DNA from: JADHLJ01 sp038118725
GTDB lineage: Bacteria; Pseudomonadota; Alphaproteobacteria; Thalassobaculales; Thalassobaculaceae
NCBI GenBank assembly: GCA_038118725.1
Contig: JAYOIK010000009.1
Coordinates: 15,916 to 79,915, forward strand
Direction: 5' to 3'
Length of the DNA stretch: 64,000 nt
Positions 8,920 through 17,892 of this stretch are shown here, piece by piece. A program made the position numbers and the translations under genes. The notes beneath the pieces are model-generated. The model was given only the letters and a program-made list of their open reading frames with translations. It did no database searches and had not been told where the DNA came from. Within the stretch, counting starts at the first letter, position 1; every line of letters begins with the position of its first letter.

Positions 8920-9660
8920 TCAGATCATGGCCATCCCGCCGTTAACGTGCAGTGTCGCGCCGGTGACATAGGACGCCTCCTTCGACGCGAGATAGGTCAC
9001 CGCCGAGGCGATATCCTCCGGCGCGCCAAGACGACCCGCGGGTATTCCCGAGAGCAGTTTTTCTCGCTGATCGTCTCCCAGCACGTCGGTCATGGCGGTC
9101 TGGATAAATCCGGGAGCCACCACGTTCACCGTGATCCCGCGATTCGCGACTTCCGCCGCCAGCGCCTTGGAGAACCCGACCATTCCGGCCTTGGACGCCG
9201 CGTAATTCGCCTGACCGGGATTACCGGTGGCGCCGACAATCGATGAAATCCCGACGATCCGCCCCCAGCGGCGCTTCATCATGCCCCGCAGCAGGGCACG
9301 AGAGAGTCGAAAACCGGATCCAAGATTGACCGCGATGACCTGCTCCCAGTCTTCGTCCTTCATGCGCAACAGCAATCCGTCCCTGGTGACACCCGCGTTG
9401 TTGACGAGAATATCGATTCCGCCATCGGCGATCTTCTCCGCCTCGTTCGCCAAATTGACGACCGAGTCGGCGTCTCCTAGGTTCGCGGTCAGCACGTGTG
9501 TCCGCCCGCCGAGCGACGATGCCAGTTCCTCGAGCGCTTCGGCGCGGGTTCCGGAAATCACCACTTCGGCGCCCCTGGCATGCAATCGTCGCGCGATCGC
9601 GCCGCCGATGCCGCCGCTCGCGCCGGTCACAAGAGCGGATTTTCCTTCGAGGCTAAACAT
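8920..9660 (-). CDS. fabG: 3-oxoacyl-[ACP] reductase FabG
   Basis: FabG is the NADPH-dependent ketoreductase of fatty-acid elongation. The 246-residue protein has TGASGGIGGAIA at residues 12-23, NNAG at 87-90 and the triad Ser140, Tyr153, Lys157 within GISSIVGATGNPGQANYAAS. It ends in the family's typical VTGATLHVNGGMAM. A strong GGAGGGAGG run just upstream of 9660 fixes the start. The neighbours fabD and acpP separate it from the other SDR genes in the window. Confidence 0.96.
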   Translation of the reverse strand: MFSLEGKSALVTGASGGIGGAIARRLHARGAEVVISGTRAEALEELASSLGGRTHVLTANLGDADSVVNLANEAEKIADGGIDILVNNAGVTRDGLLLRMKDEDWEQVIAVNLGSGFRLSRALLRGMMKRRWGRIVGISSIVGATGNPGQANYAASKAGMVGFSKALAAEVANRGITVNVVAPGFIQTAMTDVLGDDQREKLLSGIPAGRLGAPEDIASAVTYLASKEASYVTGATLHVNGGMAMI

Positions 9661-9682
9661 TATCTTTCCTCCCTCGGCTCCA

Positions 9683-10648
9683 TCACTCGGCGATCGCGGC
9701 AACCGCCGCAGCGACGTCGTCGGGTCCGCCGAGCGCGCTGGCGGCGATACTCCGATCAATGCGCTTATGCAGACCGGTGAGAACCTTGCCCGCGCCGACC
9801 TCCAAGATCGATGTCACGCCATTTTCCGCCATCCAAAGCACGGATTCGCGCCAACGCACCATCGCCGTGACCTGTTCAACCAGACTTTCACGAATTCCCG
9901 CGGGGCCTCCGGTCACCGGCGCCGCCAACACATTGGCAACCAGAGGCACCACCGGCTCGTTGATCGTCACCTCATCCAATGCCTCCGCCATCCGTTCCGC
10001 CGCGGGTGCCATGAGGGCGCAATGGAAAGGCGCGCTCACCGGCAGCATGATCGCCTTGCGGATGCCCCGCTCGGAGGCAAGCGCCACCGCCGCCTCGACC
10101 GCCGACTTCGCGCCGCTCAGCACGGCCTGCCCCGGCGCGTTGTCATTGGCGAGATCGCATACCCCGTCCCTCGAGGCTTCCTCGGCGATTTCCGTGGCGA
10201 CATCGATCTCGGCGCCCAAAAGCGCCGCCATGGCGCCCTCGCCGACCGGAACCGCCGTTTGCATCGCCTCGCCGCGCAACCGCAACAGCCGCGCGGTGTC
10301 GTCCAAGCCGAGCGCGCCGGCCGCCGCCAAGGCGGAATACTCGCCAAGCGAATGCCCGGCGACATAGTCCGCGAAGGTTTCGATACTTTTGCCGCTTTCA
10401 CTCTCGAGCACGCGAAGCGCCGCGATACTGACCGCCATCAGAGCGGGCTGCGCATTCCGGGTCAGGGTCAGCGCGTCCTCGGGGCCCTCGAACATCAGTT
10501 TGGAGAGCGAGTCGCCGAGCGCGTCGTCGACCTGTTGAAACACCTCGCGCGCTATCGGATACGCATCCGCCAACGCCTTGCCCATGCCAACCGCCTGAGA
10601 GCCCTGTCCCGGGAAAACGATCGCGCGCCCCGTCGTGTTAACCGCCAT
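9683..10648 (-). CDS. fabD: Malonyl-CoA:ACP transacylase FabD
   Basis: FabD moves malonyl groups from CoA to ACP to supply FabF. Motifs include FPGQGSQAVGMG near residue 12 and the nucleophile elbow GHSLGEYSA with Ser100. The catalytic His is in the APFHCALM segment. The length of 321 aa is typical. It is the first gene of the operon fabD-fabG-acpP-fabF-mltG, and its promoter must lie in the 302-base gap shared with the divergent rpsF operon. Confidence 0.96.
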   Translation of the reverse strand: MAVNTTGRAIVFPGQGSQAVGMGKALADAYPIAREVFQQVDDALGDSLSKLMFEGPEDALTLTRNAQPALMAVSIAALRVLESESGKSIETFADYVAGHSLGEYSALAAAGALGLDDTARLLRLRGEAMQTAVPVGEGAMAALLGAEIDVATEIAEEASRDGVCDLANDNAPGQAVLSGAKSAVEAAVALASERGIRKAIMLPVSAPFHCALMAPAAERMAEALDEVTINEPVVPLVANVLAAPVTGGPAGIRESLVEQVTAMVRWRESVLWMAENGVTSILEVGAGKVLTGLHKRIDRSIAASALGGPDDVAAAVAAIAE

Positions 10649-10788
10649 CTAGCCGCATCCGTGCCTAGTGATTGTCGATAAGCCAAAGAGAGGACGCGAC
10701 ACGATCCAAGTCAAGTCCGCCACATCAAGTCCGCCAAGTCACGCACGGTCCCGTCAACGTCGGGACAACAAATTATCCCAACCTTTTC

Positions 10789-10816
10789 TTGCGTCGGGCC
10801 GCGATATCTGTATAGT
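10789..10816 (+). promoter_or_regulatory. Probable sigma-70 promoter of the rpsF operon
   Basis: TTGCGT at 10789-10794 and TATAGT at 10811-10816 are separated by 16 bases, in the right orientation and about 135 bases before the rpsF start. This leaves a long 5' leader that includes the hairpins at 10885-10924. Confidence 0.5.
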
Positions 10817-10884
10817 CCCCCGCTCCTGACATAAGGGCAGGTATGCGCGTAGCGTAATCCACCCCTGTCGGGCTTTTACATAAC

Positions 10885-10924
10885 TCCTTGCCGGCACCGC
10901 CGGCTTGGGACCGCGTGACAGCGG
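10885..10924 (+). promoter_or_regulatory. Candidate structured leader of rpsF mRNA
   Basis: Two adjacent hairpins lie in the untranslated leader: GCCGGC-ACC-GCCGGC at 10890-10904, flanked by pairing TCC/GGA, and CCGC-N6-GCGG at 10911-10924. Autoregulatory leaders bound by the S6:S18 complex are known upstream of rpsF in several bacteria. The position fits, but I cannot confirm the conserved binding motif by eye. Confidence 0.3.
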
Positions 10925-10950
10925 ATTCCGATGAGCCATAAGGAGCTTCA

Positions 10951-11382
10951 ATGTCGTACTATGAGTGCGTGTTCATTGCACGCCAGGAACTTTCCAATAC
11001 ACAAGCCGAGCAGCTCGCCGATCAAATGGCGGAGATTCTCTCCAACAATGGCGCCGAGGTGAAGAATCGCGAGTATTGGGGTCTCAAGAATCTCGCCTAC
11101 CGGATCAAGAAGAACCGGAAAGGCCATTACACCATGTTCCACATCGAAGGCCCGTCCGACGCGGTCAAGGAGATGGAGCGAAACATGGGTCTCAGCGAGG
11201 ATGTGCTGCGTCACCTGACCGTTCGGTTGGACGAGCTGCCCGAAGGCCCATCGATCATGATGCAGGCGAAGTCGGATCGGGGTGACCGGGCACGTCGGGG
11301 TGATCGACCGGACCGCGCGCCGCGCGCCGACCGTGACGATGGCCCTCGCGCCGAGCGCGCCGCCGAGAAAACCGACGCCTGA
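10951..11382 (+). CDS. rpsF: Small ribosomal subunit protein bS6
   Basis: The first 95 or so residues are a standard S6 fold (start MSYYECVFIARQELS, then the WGLKNLAYRIKKN segment). A 45-residue tail follows that is rich in Arg, Asp and Ala, as is usual in alphaproteobacterial S6. The total is 143 aa. An AAGGAG site precedes the ATG. S6 pairs with S18, encoded next, in the 30S platform. Confidence 0.97.
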   Translation: MSYYECVFIARQELSNTQAEQLADQMAEILSNNGAEVKNREYWGLKNLAYRIKKNRKGHYTMFHIEGPSDAVKEMERNMGLSEDVLRHLTVRLDELPEGPSIMMQAKSDRGDRARRGDRPDRAPRADRDDGPRAERAAEKTDA

Positions 11383-11396
11383 TAGGGAGCAGCAGA

Positions 11397-11651
11397 ATGA
11401 GCACATTATCCATTTCCCGTCCGGCGGTTCGTCGTCCCTTCACCCGTCGGCGCAAGTCCTGCCCGTTCTCCGGCAAGAACGCGCCGCAAATCGACTATAA
11501 GGACGTGAAACTGCTGCAACGTTTCATCTCCGAGCGTGGCAAGATCGTGCCGAGCCGGATCACGGCGGTTTCCGCCAAGAAACAGCGTCACCTGTCAAAG
11601 GCGATCAAGCGCGCGCGTTTCCTGGCCTTGATCCCTTACCTGCTTTCCTAA
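11397..11651 (+). CDS. rpsR: Small ribosomal subunit protein bS18
   Basis: This 84-residue basic protein has the S18 signature around CPFSGKNAPQIDYKDVKLL and the C-terminal KRARFLALIPY segment. It starts 14 bases after rpsF with AGGGAG upstream. S18 binds 16S rRNA together with S6, and the rpsF-rpsR pair is almost universal. Confidence 0.97.
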   Translation: MSTLSISRPAVRRPFTRRRKSCPFSGKNAPQIDYKDVKLLQRFISERGKIVPSRITAVSAKKQRHLSKAIKRARFLALIPYLLS

Positions 11652-11690
11652 ATTGACGCTCAGGGCGGCGAAAACAAACGGCGATGCGGT

Positions 11691-12671
11691 ATGAAATCGG
11701 CATGGCTCCTAATGGGGAGTGCCTCGCTGGTCAGCGCGGGGTTGTACCTTTCGGCCCAAATGGGTTCGGCGGGGTCCCTCGTGCTCGCCCTGCTGGCGCC
11801 GTTGCCCCTGTTTCTCGTCGGGTTGTCCATGGGCGCGCGCGCGGTCAGCATATCCGGCGCGGCGGCGGCCTTGATCGTCATTTTTGTTACCGGTGGGCTC
11901 GGAGCGGTGATGTACATCTTCACCCATGCCGCGCCGGCGTTTCTGATTGCGTGGAAAGCCGGGCTTTCGCGGCCAGTTTCCGATTCGTCGGGGGCGACCA
12001 CCCATCTCTGGTATCCGCCGGGACTGCTTATCGTGTGGCTCGCGGCGCCGCCGATCGCCATGCTGGTTCTAGCCTTTGGGTATGGCACGGCGACCGGAGA
12101 TGGTTTCAAGGAACTGGTGGCCAACCACATGGAGCCGGTGCTTCAGGTTATTCGATCGGCGCCAAGCGAGACCATTCCGGGATTGGCCGACAAACCGTCG
12201 ACGGAACAAATGGCGGCGATCGAGGATCTCGTCGTGCGGCTGATACCGGTGACCATTGCCTTGGTGGGGATGTTCACGTCGCTGGCGAACGGGCTGCTTG
12301 CGCAAAACCTCCTGGTTCGTTTCGGGCGCAATGTCAGGCCTTCGCCACGCATGTCGGAGATCGTTCTGCCGCTCTGGCTGATCGGGGCAATGGCCGGGTG
12401 TCTACTGGTGCATTTTCTGGTCGGCGGGGATCTCGGTTTTCTGGCCGCGACGGTCGCGGGGATCCTGGCGTTTCCGGTGTTCATGTCTGGTCTCGGCGTT
12501 GCGCATGCACTGGCGGAACGAACCAAATCGCCCTTTGCCATCCTGTTCATGACCTACGCGATGCTGATGATCGCGGGCTATGTCATGATGATTGTGATGA
12601 CCGCCGTGGGGCTGATCGATCACTTCGCGGGCTTGAAGGCTCGCATTCGCGCGGGATCAAATCAGACATGA
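11691..12671 (+). CDS. DUF2232 family membrane protein
   Basis: This 326-residue integral membrane protein has about eight hydrophobic segments spread over its length and no obvious catalytic motif. DUF2232 proteins sit between rpsR and rplI in many alphaproteobacteria, which is the position seen here. Their function is not established. A role linked to the ribosomal operon is suggested only by gene order. The start at 11691 gives a Lys followed at once by the first hydrophobic helix. Confidence 0.8.
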   Translation: MKSAWLLMGSASLVSAGLYLSAQMGSAGSLVLALLAPLPLFLVGLSMGARAVSISGAAAALIVIFVTGGLGAVMYIFTHAAPAFLIAWKAGLSRPVSDSSGATTHLWYPPGLLIVWLAAPPIAMLVLAFGYGTATGDGFKELVANHMEPVLQVIRSAPSETIPGLADKPSTEQMAAIEDLVVRLIPVTIALVGMFTSLANGLLAQNLLVRFGRNVRPSPRMSEIVLPLWLIGAMAGCLLVHFLVGGDLGFLAATVAGILAFPVFMSGLGVAHALAERTKSPFAILFMTYAMLMIAGYVMMIVMTAVGLIDHFAGLKARIRAGSNQT

Positions 12672-12744
12672 TCCCGGGCTTTACCTATTCGCGGACCACC
12701 GGTCCCATCCTTATCACACACCGTTCTCCGTAGGAGCGAAGGTC

Positions 12745-13362
12745 ATGGAAGTCATCCTTCTCGAACGCATTGAAAAACTCGGCCAGATGGGCGACGTCGT
12801 ATCGGTCAAATCCGGCTACGCGCGTAACTATCTGCTGCCGCAGAAGAAAGCATTGCGCAAAACCAAGGAGAACGTCTCGTTCTTCGAAACCCAGAAAGCC
12901 CAGCTTGAGGCCGACAACCTTACCCGCCGCGAAGAGGCGGAAAAGGTCGCCGCCAGGATCGAAGGCCTGACGGTTCCGATCATTCGCGCCGCCGGCGAGA
13001 GTGGCCAACTCTACGGCTCGGTGACCGCGCGCGATATCGCCGAGGCGGTGACCGCGGGCGGCATGACCGTTACGCGCCAGCAAGTGGTCCTGGACCGCGC
13101 TCTCAAGGTCTTGGGCTTGGAACCGATCAGGGTTTCCCTGCATCCCGAGGTCAATGTAACAGTCACCGTAAATATCGCCCGCAGCGAAGAAGAGGCTGAA
13201 CAGCAGCTCGAGCTCGGACGCGCGGTCGGCACCGGGGATGAAATTGACGAGGACGAGGGCGAGGATCTCCAGGTCGCCGCCGAGGCGCTGTTCGAACCCC
13301 CCGCCGAGGAAGCGCCGGCCGCGGACGATGCCGGCGAAGCCGAAGAGACCACGGCTTCCTAA
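12745..13362 (+). CDS. rplI: Large ribosomal subunit protein bL9
   Basis: The N-terminal domain (MEVILLERIEKLGQMGDVVS, then the GYARNYLLPQKKA signature) and the long connecting helix are intact, followed by the C-terminal rRNA-binding domain. The 205-residue length exceeds the common 150 because of an acidic tail rich in Glu, Asp and Ala from about residue 150, a common alphaproteobacterial extension. It is the last gene of the rpsF operon and is followed by a hairpin terminator. Confidence 0.97.
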   Translation: MEVILLERIEKLGQMGDVVSVKSGYARNYLLPQKKALRKTKENVSFFETQKAQLEADNLTRREEAEKVAARIEGLTVPIIRAAGESGQLYGSVTARDIAEAVTAGGMTVTRQQVVLDRALKVLGLEPIRVSLHPEVNVTVTVNIARSEEEAEQQLELGRAVGTGDEIDEDEGEDLQVAAEALFEPPAEEAPAADDAGEAEETTAS

Positions 13363-13407
13363 AGTTCCTCAATATCGCCGCTCAGCCACGAGCTGGGTCG
13401 GTTCGGA

Positions 13408-13435
13408 AAGACGGCGCGCCTCGGCGCGCCGTTTG
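13408..13435 (+). terminator. Intrinsic terminator after rplI
   Basis: ACGGCGCGCC at 13411-13420 and GGCGCGCCGT at 13423-13432 form a very GC-rich stem with TTTGCCGTTT following. It lies about 45 bases after the rplI stop, as expected for the end of the ribosomal operon. The T-run is short and interrupted. Confidence 0.7.
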
Positions 13436-13488
13436 CCGTTTATCCTCGCGAATCACCCGAGGGGATTTTCCTCCCGACAATGTTATAC

Positions 13489-13548
13489 CCGTAATTAACA
13501 TATCGGATAAATTATAAAGCATTGAATTTACTGTTCTTTTTATAACCT
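13489..13548 (+). promoter_or_regulatory. AT-rich putative promoter region of dnaB
   Basis: A stretch of about 60 bases before dnaB is strikingly AT-rich for this genome. It contains several TATA-like boxes (TATAAA at 13513, TATAAC at 13541) and possible -35 boxes (TTAACA at 13495, TTGAAT at 13522). None of the pairs has ideal spacing, so I mark the region and not one promoter. Confidence 0.35.
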
Positions 13549-13599
13549 GTGGACTCTATTTCAATGCGTTCGGGCGCGAACCCTGCTATGGTCCGTGCC

Positions 13600-15108
13600 A
13601 TGGTAACGCTGGATGACCCCACGAATGTTACGGCACTTGGCCTACGCGATGTAGGCCCCGTGCCGATGCGAGAACCGCCCCATAACCTGGAGGCGGAACA
13701 GGGGCTCTTGGGCGCGATCCTTGTCAATAACCGCGCGTTCGAGCAAGTAGGCGAATATCTGACGGCCGAGCAATTCGCCGATCCGGCGCATGGTCGCATT
13801 TTCGAGGCCTGCGGTCGCTTGATCGAGCGCGGCCAGATCGCCAATCCCGTCACCTTGAAACCGCTTTTCGATCAGGACGAAGCTCTCGCCGATGTCGGCG
13901 GCGCGCAATACCTGGTCCGACTGGCCGCGTCGGTCGTTACAGTAATCAATGCCGAGGATTACGGTCGCGCGATCCGCGACGCGCATATCCGGCGCCAGTT
14001 GATCGATCTTGGCGAGGATATCGTCAACGACGCCTACACCCAGGATCTGGAAGCGCCGGCGACGGACCAGATCGAGATCGCCGAGGGAAAACTATTCTCA
14101 CTGGCGGAAAATGGGTCGTCGGAGGGCGGCTTCAGACCTTTTGGCGAGGCCTTGGCCGAATCCGTGCGGATGGCCGAGGCGGCTTTCAAGCGCGATGGCG
14201 GGTTGGCCGGCGTCGCGACCGGCTTTAAGGACCTGGACAAACAACTCGGAGGCCTGCACCCCTCCGATCTGTTGATCCTGGCGGGCCGGCCCGCGATGGG
14301 GAAAACCGCGCTGGTCACCAATATCGCGTTTCACGTGGCGACCTCGCAACCCGCCGAGGACGGCAAGAAACCCGTGGTCGCGTTCTTCTCGCTCGAGATG
14401 TCGGCGGAGCAACTGGCCGCCCGTGTTCTGTCGGAAACGACGGAGATTTCATCCGAGAAAATTCGGCGCGGCGAGTTGAACGGGGATGATTTTCAGAAAC
14501 TCGTGCAATCGAGCCAGGAGTTAGAAAGCGCTCCGCTCTTCATCGACGACACCCCGGCGATCACGATCTCGGCAATGCGCACCCGCGCGCGTCGCCTGAA
14601 ACGACAACAGGGCTTGAGCCTGATCGTTGTTGATTACCTGCAACTGATGCGCCCCGCGGCCGGGCAGCGCCCGGAGAACCGGGTGCAGGAAATCTCGTCG
14701 ATCACGCAAGGTCTGAAAGCCATCGCCAAGGAATTGGATGTTCCCGTCGTCGCGCTATCCCAGCTATCGCGCGCGGTGGAGCAACGCGAGGACAAGCGAC
14801 CGGTTCTCGCGGACTTGCGGGAATCCGGATCAATCGAGCAGGATGCCGACGTGGTTATGTTCGTGTTCCGCGAGGAATATTATCTCGGCAAGGCTGAACC
14901 GGTTCAGCGCCCCGAGGAGAACGACGAGAAATATCACGAGCGCGTGGATCAGTGGCAGGAGCGCTGCAACAAGGCCTACGGCAAGGCGGAGGTCATCATC
15001 GGCAAGCAACGCCATGGCCCTACCGGCACGGTGATCATGCACTTTCATGGCCCCACCACGAAGTTCTCGGATTATATACCGGACGATCATTTGCCAGAGC
15101 GGTTCTGA
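13600..15108 (+). CDS. dnaB: Replicative DNA helicase DnaB
   Basis: DnaB is the hexameric helicase that unwinds DNA at the replication fork. The N-terminal domain begins with PHNLEAEQGLLGAILVNN. The RecA-like domain has Walker A AGRPAMGKTAL, Walker B LIVVDYLQLM and the SQLSRAVEQR and DLRESGSIEQDAD motifs. I see no intein. I use the ATG at 13600, giving 502 aa; an in-frame GTG at 13549 would add 17 residues not typical of the family. The stop overlaps the alr start (TGATG). Confidence 0.96.
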   Translation: MVTLDDPTNVTALGLRDVGPVPMREPPHNLEAEQGLLGAILVNNRAFEQVGEYLTAEQFADPAHGRIFEACGRLIERGQIANPVTLKPLFDQDEALADVGGAQYLVRLAASVVTVINAEDYGRAIRDAHIRRQLIDLGEDIVNDAYTQDLEAPATDQIEIAEGKLFSLAENGSSEGGFRPFGEALAESVRMAEAAFKRDGGLAGVATGFKDLDKQLGGLHPSDLLILAGRPAMGKTALVTNIAFHVATSQPAEDGKKPVVAFFSLEMSAEQLAARVLSETTEISSEKIRRGELNGDDFQKLVQSSQELESAPLFIDDTPAITISAMRTRARRLKRQQGLSLIVVDYLQLMRPAAGQRPENRVQEISSITQGLKAIAKELDVPVVALSQLSRAVEQREDKRPVLADLRESGSIEQDADVVMFVFREEYYLGKAEPVQRPEENDEKYHERVDQWQERCNKAYGKAEVIIGKQRHGPTGTVIMHFHGPTTKFSDYIPDDHLPERF

Positions 15109-16253
15109 TGCCCGAGGACACGCCAGCTCCAGCGGATCCTGGTGCCTCGACGGCGGCTTCCTTGCTCCACGTCGATCTCGACGCGGTGGCGGACAACTAT
15201 CGACTGCTTCAATCCAAACTCGGCGCGACCCGTTGCGGCGCGGCGATGAAGGCGGACGCCTACGGCCTCGGCGCGGCGCGGGTGGCGCCGGTTCTCGCGG
15301 CCGAGGGGTGCCGCGCGTTCTTCGTGGCAACCTTGGGCGAAGGCATCGAGCTGCGAAAGCTGCTTCCCGCCGATGACATCGAAATCATCATGCTGGGCGG
15401 CATTCTCGCGGGCACGGAGGACACCTTCGTCGAACACCGCCTTACCCCGGTTGCCAATGATCCCGGCCAGATCGAGCTTTGGCGCGCCCAGTGCCGTCGC
15501 CTCGGACGACCGCTGGATGCTATGTTGCATGTCGATACCGGCATGAACCGGCTTGGGCTCTCGCCTTCCGATCTGGACAGGGTGTCGGCGACGCCCGAGG
15601 TTTTCGAAGGCGCGAATTGGACCCACGTGATCTCGCATCTCGCATGCGCCGACGAGCCGGAACACCCCGCCAACGAGGCGCAACTCGCCAGATTCGAGCA
15701 TGCCAAGGCGCGACTACCGGCCATGAAGGGGAGTTTCGCTAACTCGGGCGCGGTGTTTCTCGGTTCGCGCTATTACTTCGACCTGGCTCGCCCCGGCATC
15801 GCGATCTACGGCGGCAATCCGACCGGCAAGCCCCCGAACCCGATGCGCCAAACCATACGCGTGCTCGGACGCATCCTTCAGGTCCGGGACGTCACGCCGG
15901 GCATGACCGTCGGCTATGGCGGCACCCACGAGGTGACGAAAGTCGGGCGGGTCGCGACCGTCGCGGCGGGCTACGCGGACGGATATCTGCGCTCTGGAAG
16001 CAGCAGTGCCCATGTCTATCTTGGCCAAACCCGCCTACCCGTGATAGGACGCGTCTCGATGGATGTGATCACCGTCGACGTCACCAGCGTCCCACCGGAG
16101 GACACTCGCCCCGGGAAGTTCATGGAACTTCTGGGAGACCGGGTTACACCGGATGAGGCGGGGGCCGCGGCGGGAACCATTTCCTATGAGTTTCTCACCA
16201 GCCTCGGCCGGCGCTACCATCGGATATACGCGCCATCTTCCAGAACAGCCTAG
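15108..16253 (+). CDS. alr: Alanine racemase
   Basis: This PLP enzyme makes D-alanine for peptidoglycan. The cofactor lysine is Lys48 in AAMKADAYGLG, the second catalytic Tyr lies in VGYGGTH, and the substrate-binding GRVSMDV motif is near the C-terminus. The product is 381 aa. The ATG overlaps the dnaB stop by one base, which implies coupled translation. The dnaB-alr order is frequent in proteobacteria. Confidence 0.95.
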   Translation: MPEDTPAPADPGASTAASLLHVDLDAVADNYRLLQSKLGATRCGAAMKADAYGLGAARVAPVLAAEGCRAFFVATLGEGIELRKLLPADDIEIIMLGGILAGTEDTFVEHRLTPVANDPGQIELWRAQCRRLGRPLDAMLHVDTGMNRLGLSPSDLDRVSATPEVFEGANWTHVISHLACADEPEHPANEAQLARFEHAKARLPAMKGSFANSGAVFLGSRYYFDLARPGIAIYGGNPTGKPPNPMRQTIRVLGRILQVRDVTPGMTVGYGGTHEVTKVGRVATVAAGYADGYLRSGSSSAHVYLGQTRLPVIGRVSMDVITVDVTSVPPEDTRPGKFMELLGDRVTPDEAGAAAGTISYEFLTSLGRRYHRIYAPSSRTA

Positions 16254-16295
16254 GCACTGGCGAGGCAGTCGGTAACAGCGGGACCCAGGCCAGAC

Positions 16296-17069
16296 ATGAA
16301 TCCTCTCGCCACGATCGGTCGCGCTTTTCTCGATTTTCTCGCCGCCATCGGCCGGCTGGTGATATTCGCCGGCCTTTCGGTTTCGCACTGCGTCCGGCCT
16401 CCGTTCTACCCACGTATTCTGCTCAAGCAGATCATCGAGATCGGGTATTACTCGCTTCCCGTCGTGGGCTTGACGACCTTGTTCTCCGGTATGGTCCTGG
16501 CGCTACAAAGCTATACGGGCTTCGCTCGGTTCTCCGCCGAGGGCGCGGTGGCGACGGTGGTTGTGCTGTCGATCACCCGAGAGTTGGGTCCGGTCTTGGC
16601 GGGGCTCATGGTCGCCGGTCGGATCGGCGCATCCATGGCGGCGGAGATCGGCACCATGCGGGTCACCGAACAGATCGACGCACTGACGACGCTTTCCACC
16701 AATCCCTACAAGTACCTCGTCGCCCCGCGCATCCTGGCGGGGGTTATCAGTCTCCCCTTCCTGGTATTGATCGGCGATATCATCGGCGTCTTCGGTGGCT
16801 ATATCGTCGGGGTGTATAAACTCGGCTTCAATGCCGGGACCTATCTGCAAAGAACCATCGAATTCCTGGAACCGATCGACGTTATCTCAGGCCTCGTGAA
16901 AGCCGCCGCCTTCGGATTTCTGGTAGCACTGATGGGGTGCTATCACGGCTATCGTTCCGGGCGCGGAGCCCAGGGGGTCGGCGCCGCGACGACCAACGCG
17001 GTGGTATCGGCCTCGATCCTGATCCTGGTGGCGAATTACGGCATTACCACGCTGTTCTTCTCGCAATGA
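16296..17069 (+). CDS. mlaE: MlaE-type ABC transporter permease
   Basis: This is a permease of the Mla/MCE lipid-transport family, 257 aa. The conserved EQIDALTTLSTNPYKYLVAP segment and the earlier ELGPVLAGLMVAGRIGASM are the MlaE hallmarks, with five or so hydrophobic helices. In the Mla system such a permease works with an ATPase and an MCE protein to move phospholipids between membranes. The ATPase follows after 13 bases, but no MCE protein (MlaD) is encoded beside it. Confidence 0.93.
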   Translation: MNPLATIGRAFLDFLAAIGRLVIFAGLSVSHCVRPPFYPRILLKQIIEIGYYSLPVVGLTTLFSGMVLALQSYTGFARFSAEGAVATVVVLSITRELGPVLAGLMVAGRIGASMAAEIGTMRVTEQIDALTTLSTNPYKYLVAPRILAGVISLPFLVLIGDIIGVFGGYIVGVYKLGFNAGTYLQRTIEFLEPIDVISGLVKAAAFGFLVALMGCYHGYRSGRGAQGVGAATTNAVVSASILILVANYGITTLFFSQ

Positions 17070-17082
17070 CGGTGATTCCGCG

Positions 17083-17865
17083 ATGAGTTCCGGCATCCAA
17101 CCCAAGGTTTCGATCCGTGATCTCAACATGGCGTTCGGCGCGAACCACGTGTTGCGGAATCTCAACCTCGAAATCGCCACCGGTGAGTCGGTGGTGGTGA
17201 TCGGCGGCTCGGGTACCGGAAAATCCGTGCTCATCAAATGCCTGGTTGGTCTGATGGAACCGGACAGCGGCACGATCGCGCTGGATGGTGAGCCGATAAC
17301 CGGCCTATCGACCAGCGATCGAGAGGCCAGGATGGCTCGCTTCGGGCTGTTGTTTCAGAATGGCGCCTTGTTCGATTCGTTGTCGGTTCTGGACAATGTC
17401 GCCTTCGGCATGGTGAGCGCTCAAGGTCGCCCCGCCGCCGAGGCCAAGCCGGTCGCGCTGGAAAAACTCGCCATGGTCGGCTTGGACGAGAGCGTCGCCG
17501 CCATGTATCCGGCCGAGCTTTCCGGCGGAATGCGCAAGCGGGTCGCCCTGGCCAGAACCATAGCAACCGAGCCGGATATCCTCCTTTTCGACGAACCCAC
17601 GACGGGATTGGATCCAGTGATGGGCGACGTGATCGATCAGCTCATCATCAAATGCGTCAAGGAACTCGGCGCGACGGCGCTGACTATCACCCACGACATG
17701 GAAAGCGCCAAACGCATCGGCGATCGGATCGCCATGCTTTATGATGGCCGGATCATCTGGGCCGGGTCGGCTGAAACCGTGGATGCCTCGGGTCACGACC
17801 ATGTGGATCAGTTCGTCCATGGCCGCGTCGACGGCCCGATTGCCTTCGCGACCCGTCGGCATTGA
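17083..17865 (+). CDS. mlaF: MlaF-type ABC transporter ATP-binding protein
   Basis: This 260-residue ATPase has Walker A GGSGTGKSVL, the Q-loop LFQNGALFDSLSV typical of MlaF, the signature LSGGMRKRVALAR, Walker B ILLFDEPTTGLDP and the switch His in THDM. It is the partner of the preceding permease. The MCE and periplasmic components are presumably encoded elsewhere. radA starts 27 bases downstream on the same strand. Confidence 0.94.
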   Translation: MSSGIQPKVSIRDLNMAFGANHVLRNLNLEIATGESVVVIGGSGTGKSVLIKCLVGLMEPDSGTIALDGEPITGLSTSDREARMARFGLLFQNGALFDSLSVLDNVAFGMVSAQGRPAAEAKPVALEKLAMVGLDESVAAMYPAELSGGMRKRVALARTIATEPDILLFDEPTTGLDPVMGDVIDQLIIKCVKELGATALTITHDMESAKRIGDRIAMLYDGRIIWAGSAETVDASGHDHVDQFVHGRVDGPIAFATRRH

Positions 17866-17892
17866 GCGAAACCAAGAGGGAGTTCCTTTGAC

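Larger units (their letters stand above)
10649..10950. other. Divergent fabD/rpsF control region
   Basis: This 302-base gap separates two outward-facing operons. The half near rpsF holds a promoter-like pair and two hairpins listed separately. On the fabD side I see no clear canonical promoter. No open reading frame here looks genuine. Confidence 0.6.

Noticed and set aside
9227..10681. 484-residue open frame opposite fabG and fabD
   Set aside because: It is antisense to two well-supported genes, is rich in Arg, His and Gly, and shows no protein motif. High GC content keeps the antisense frame open.
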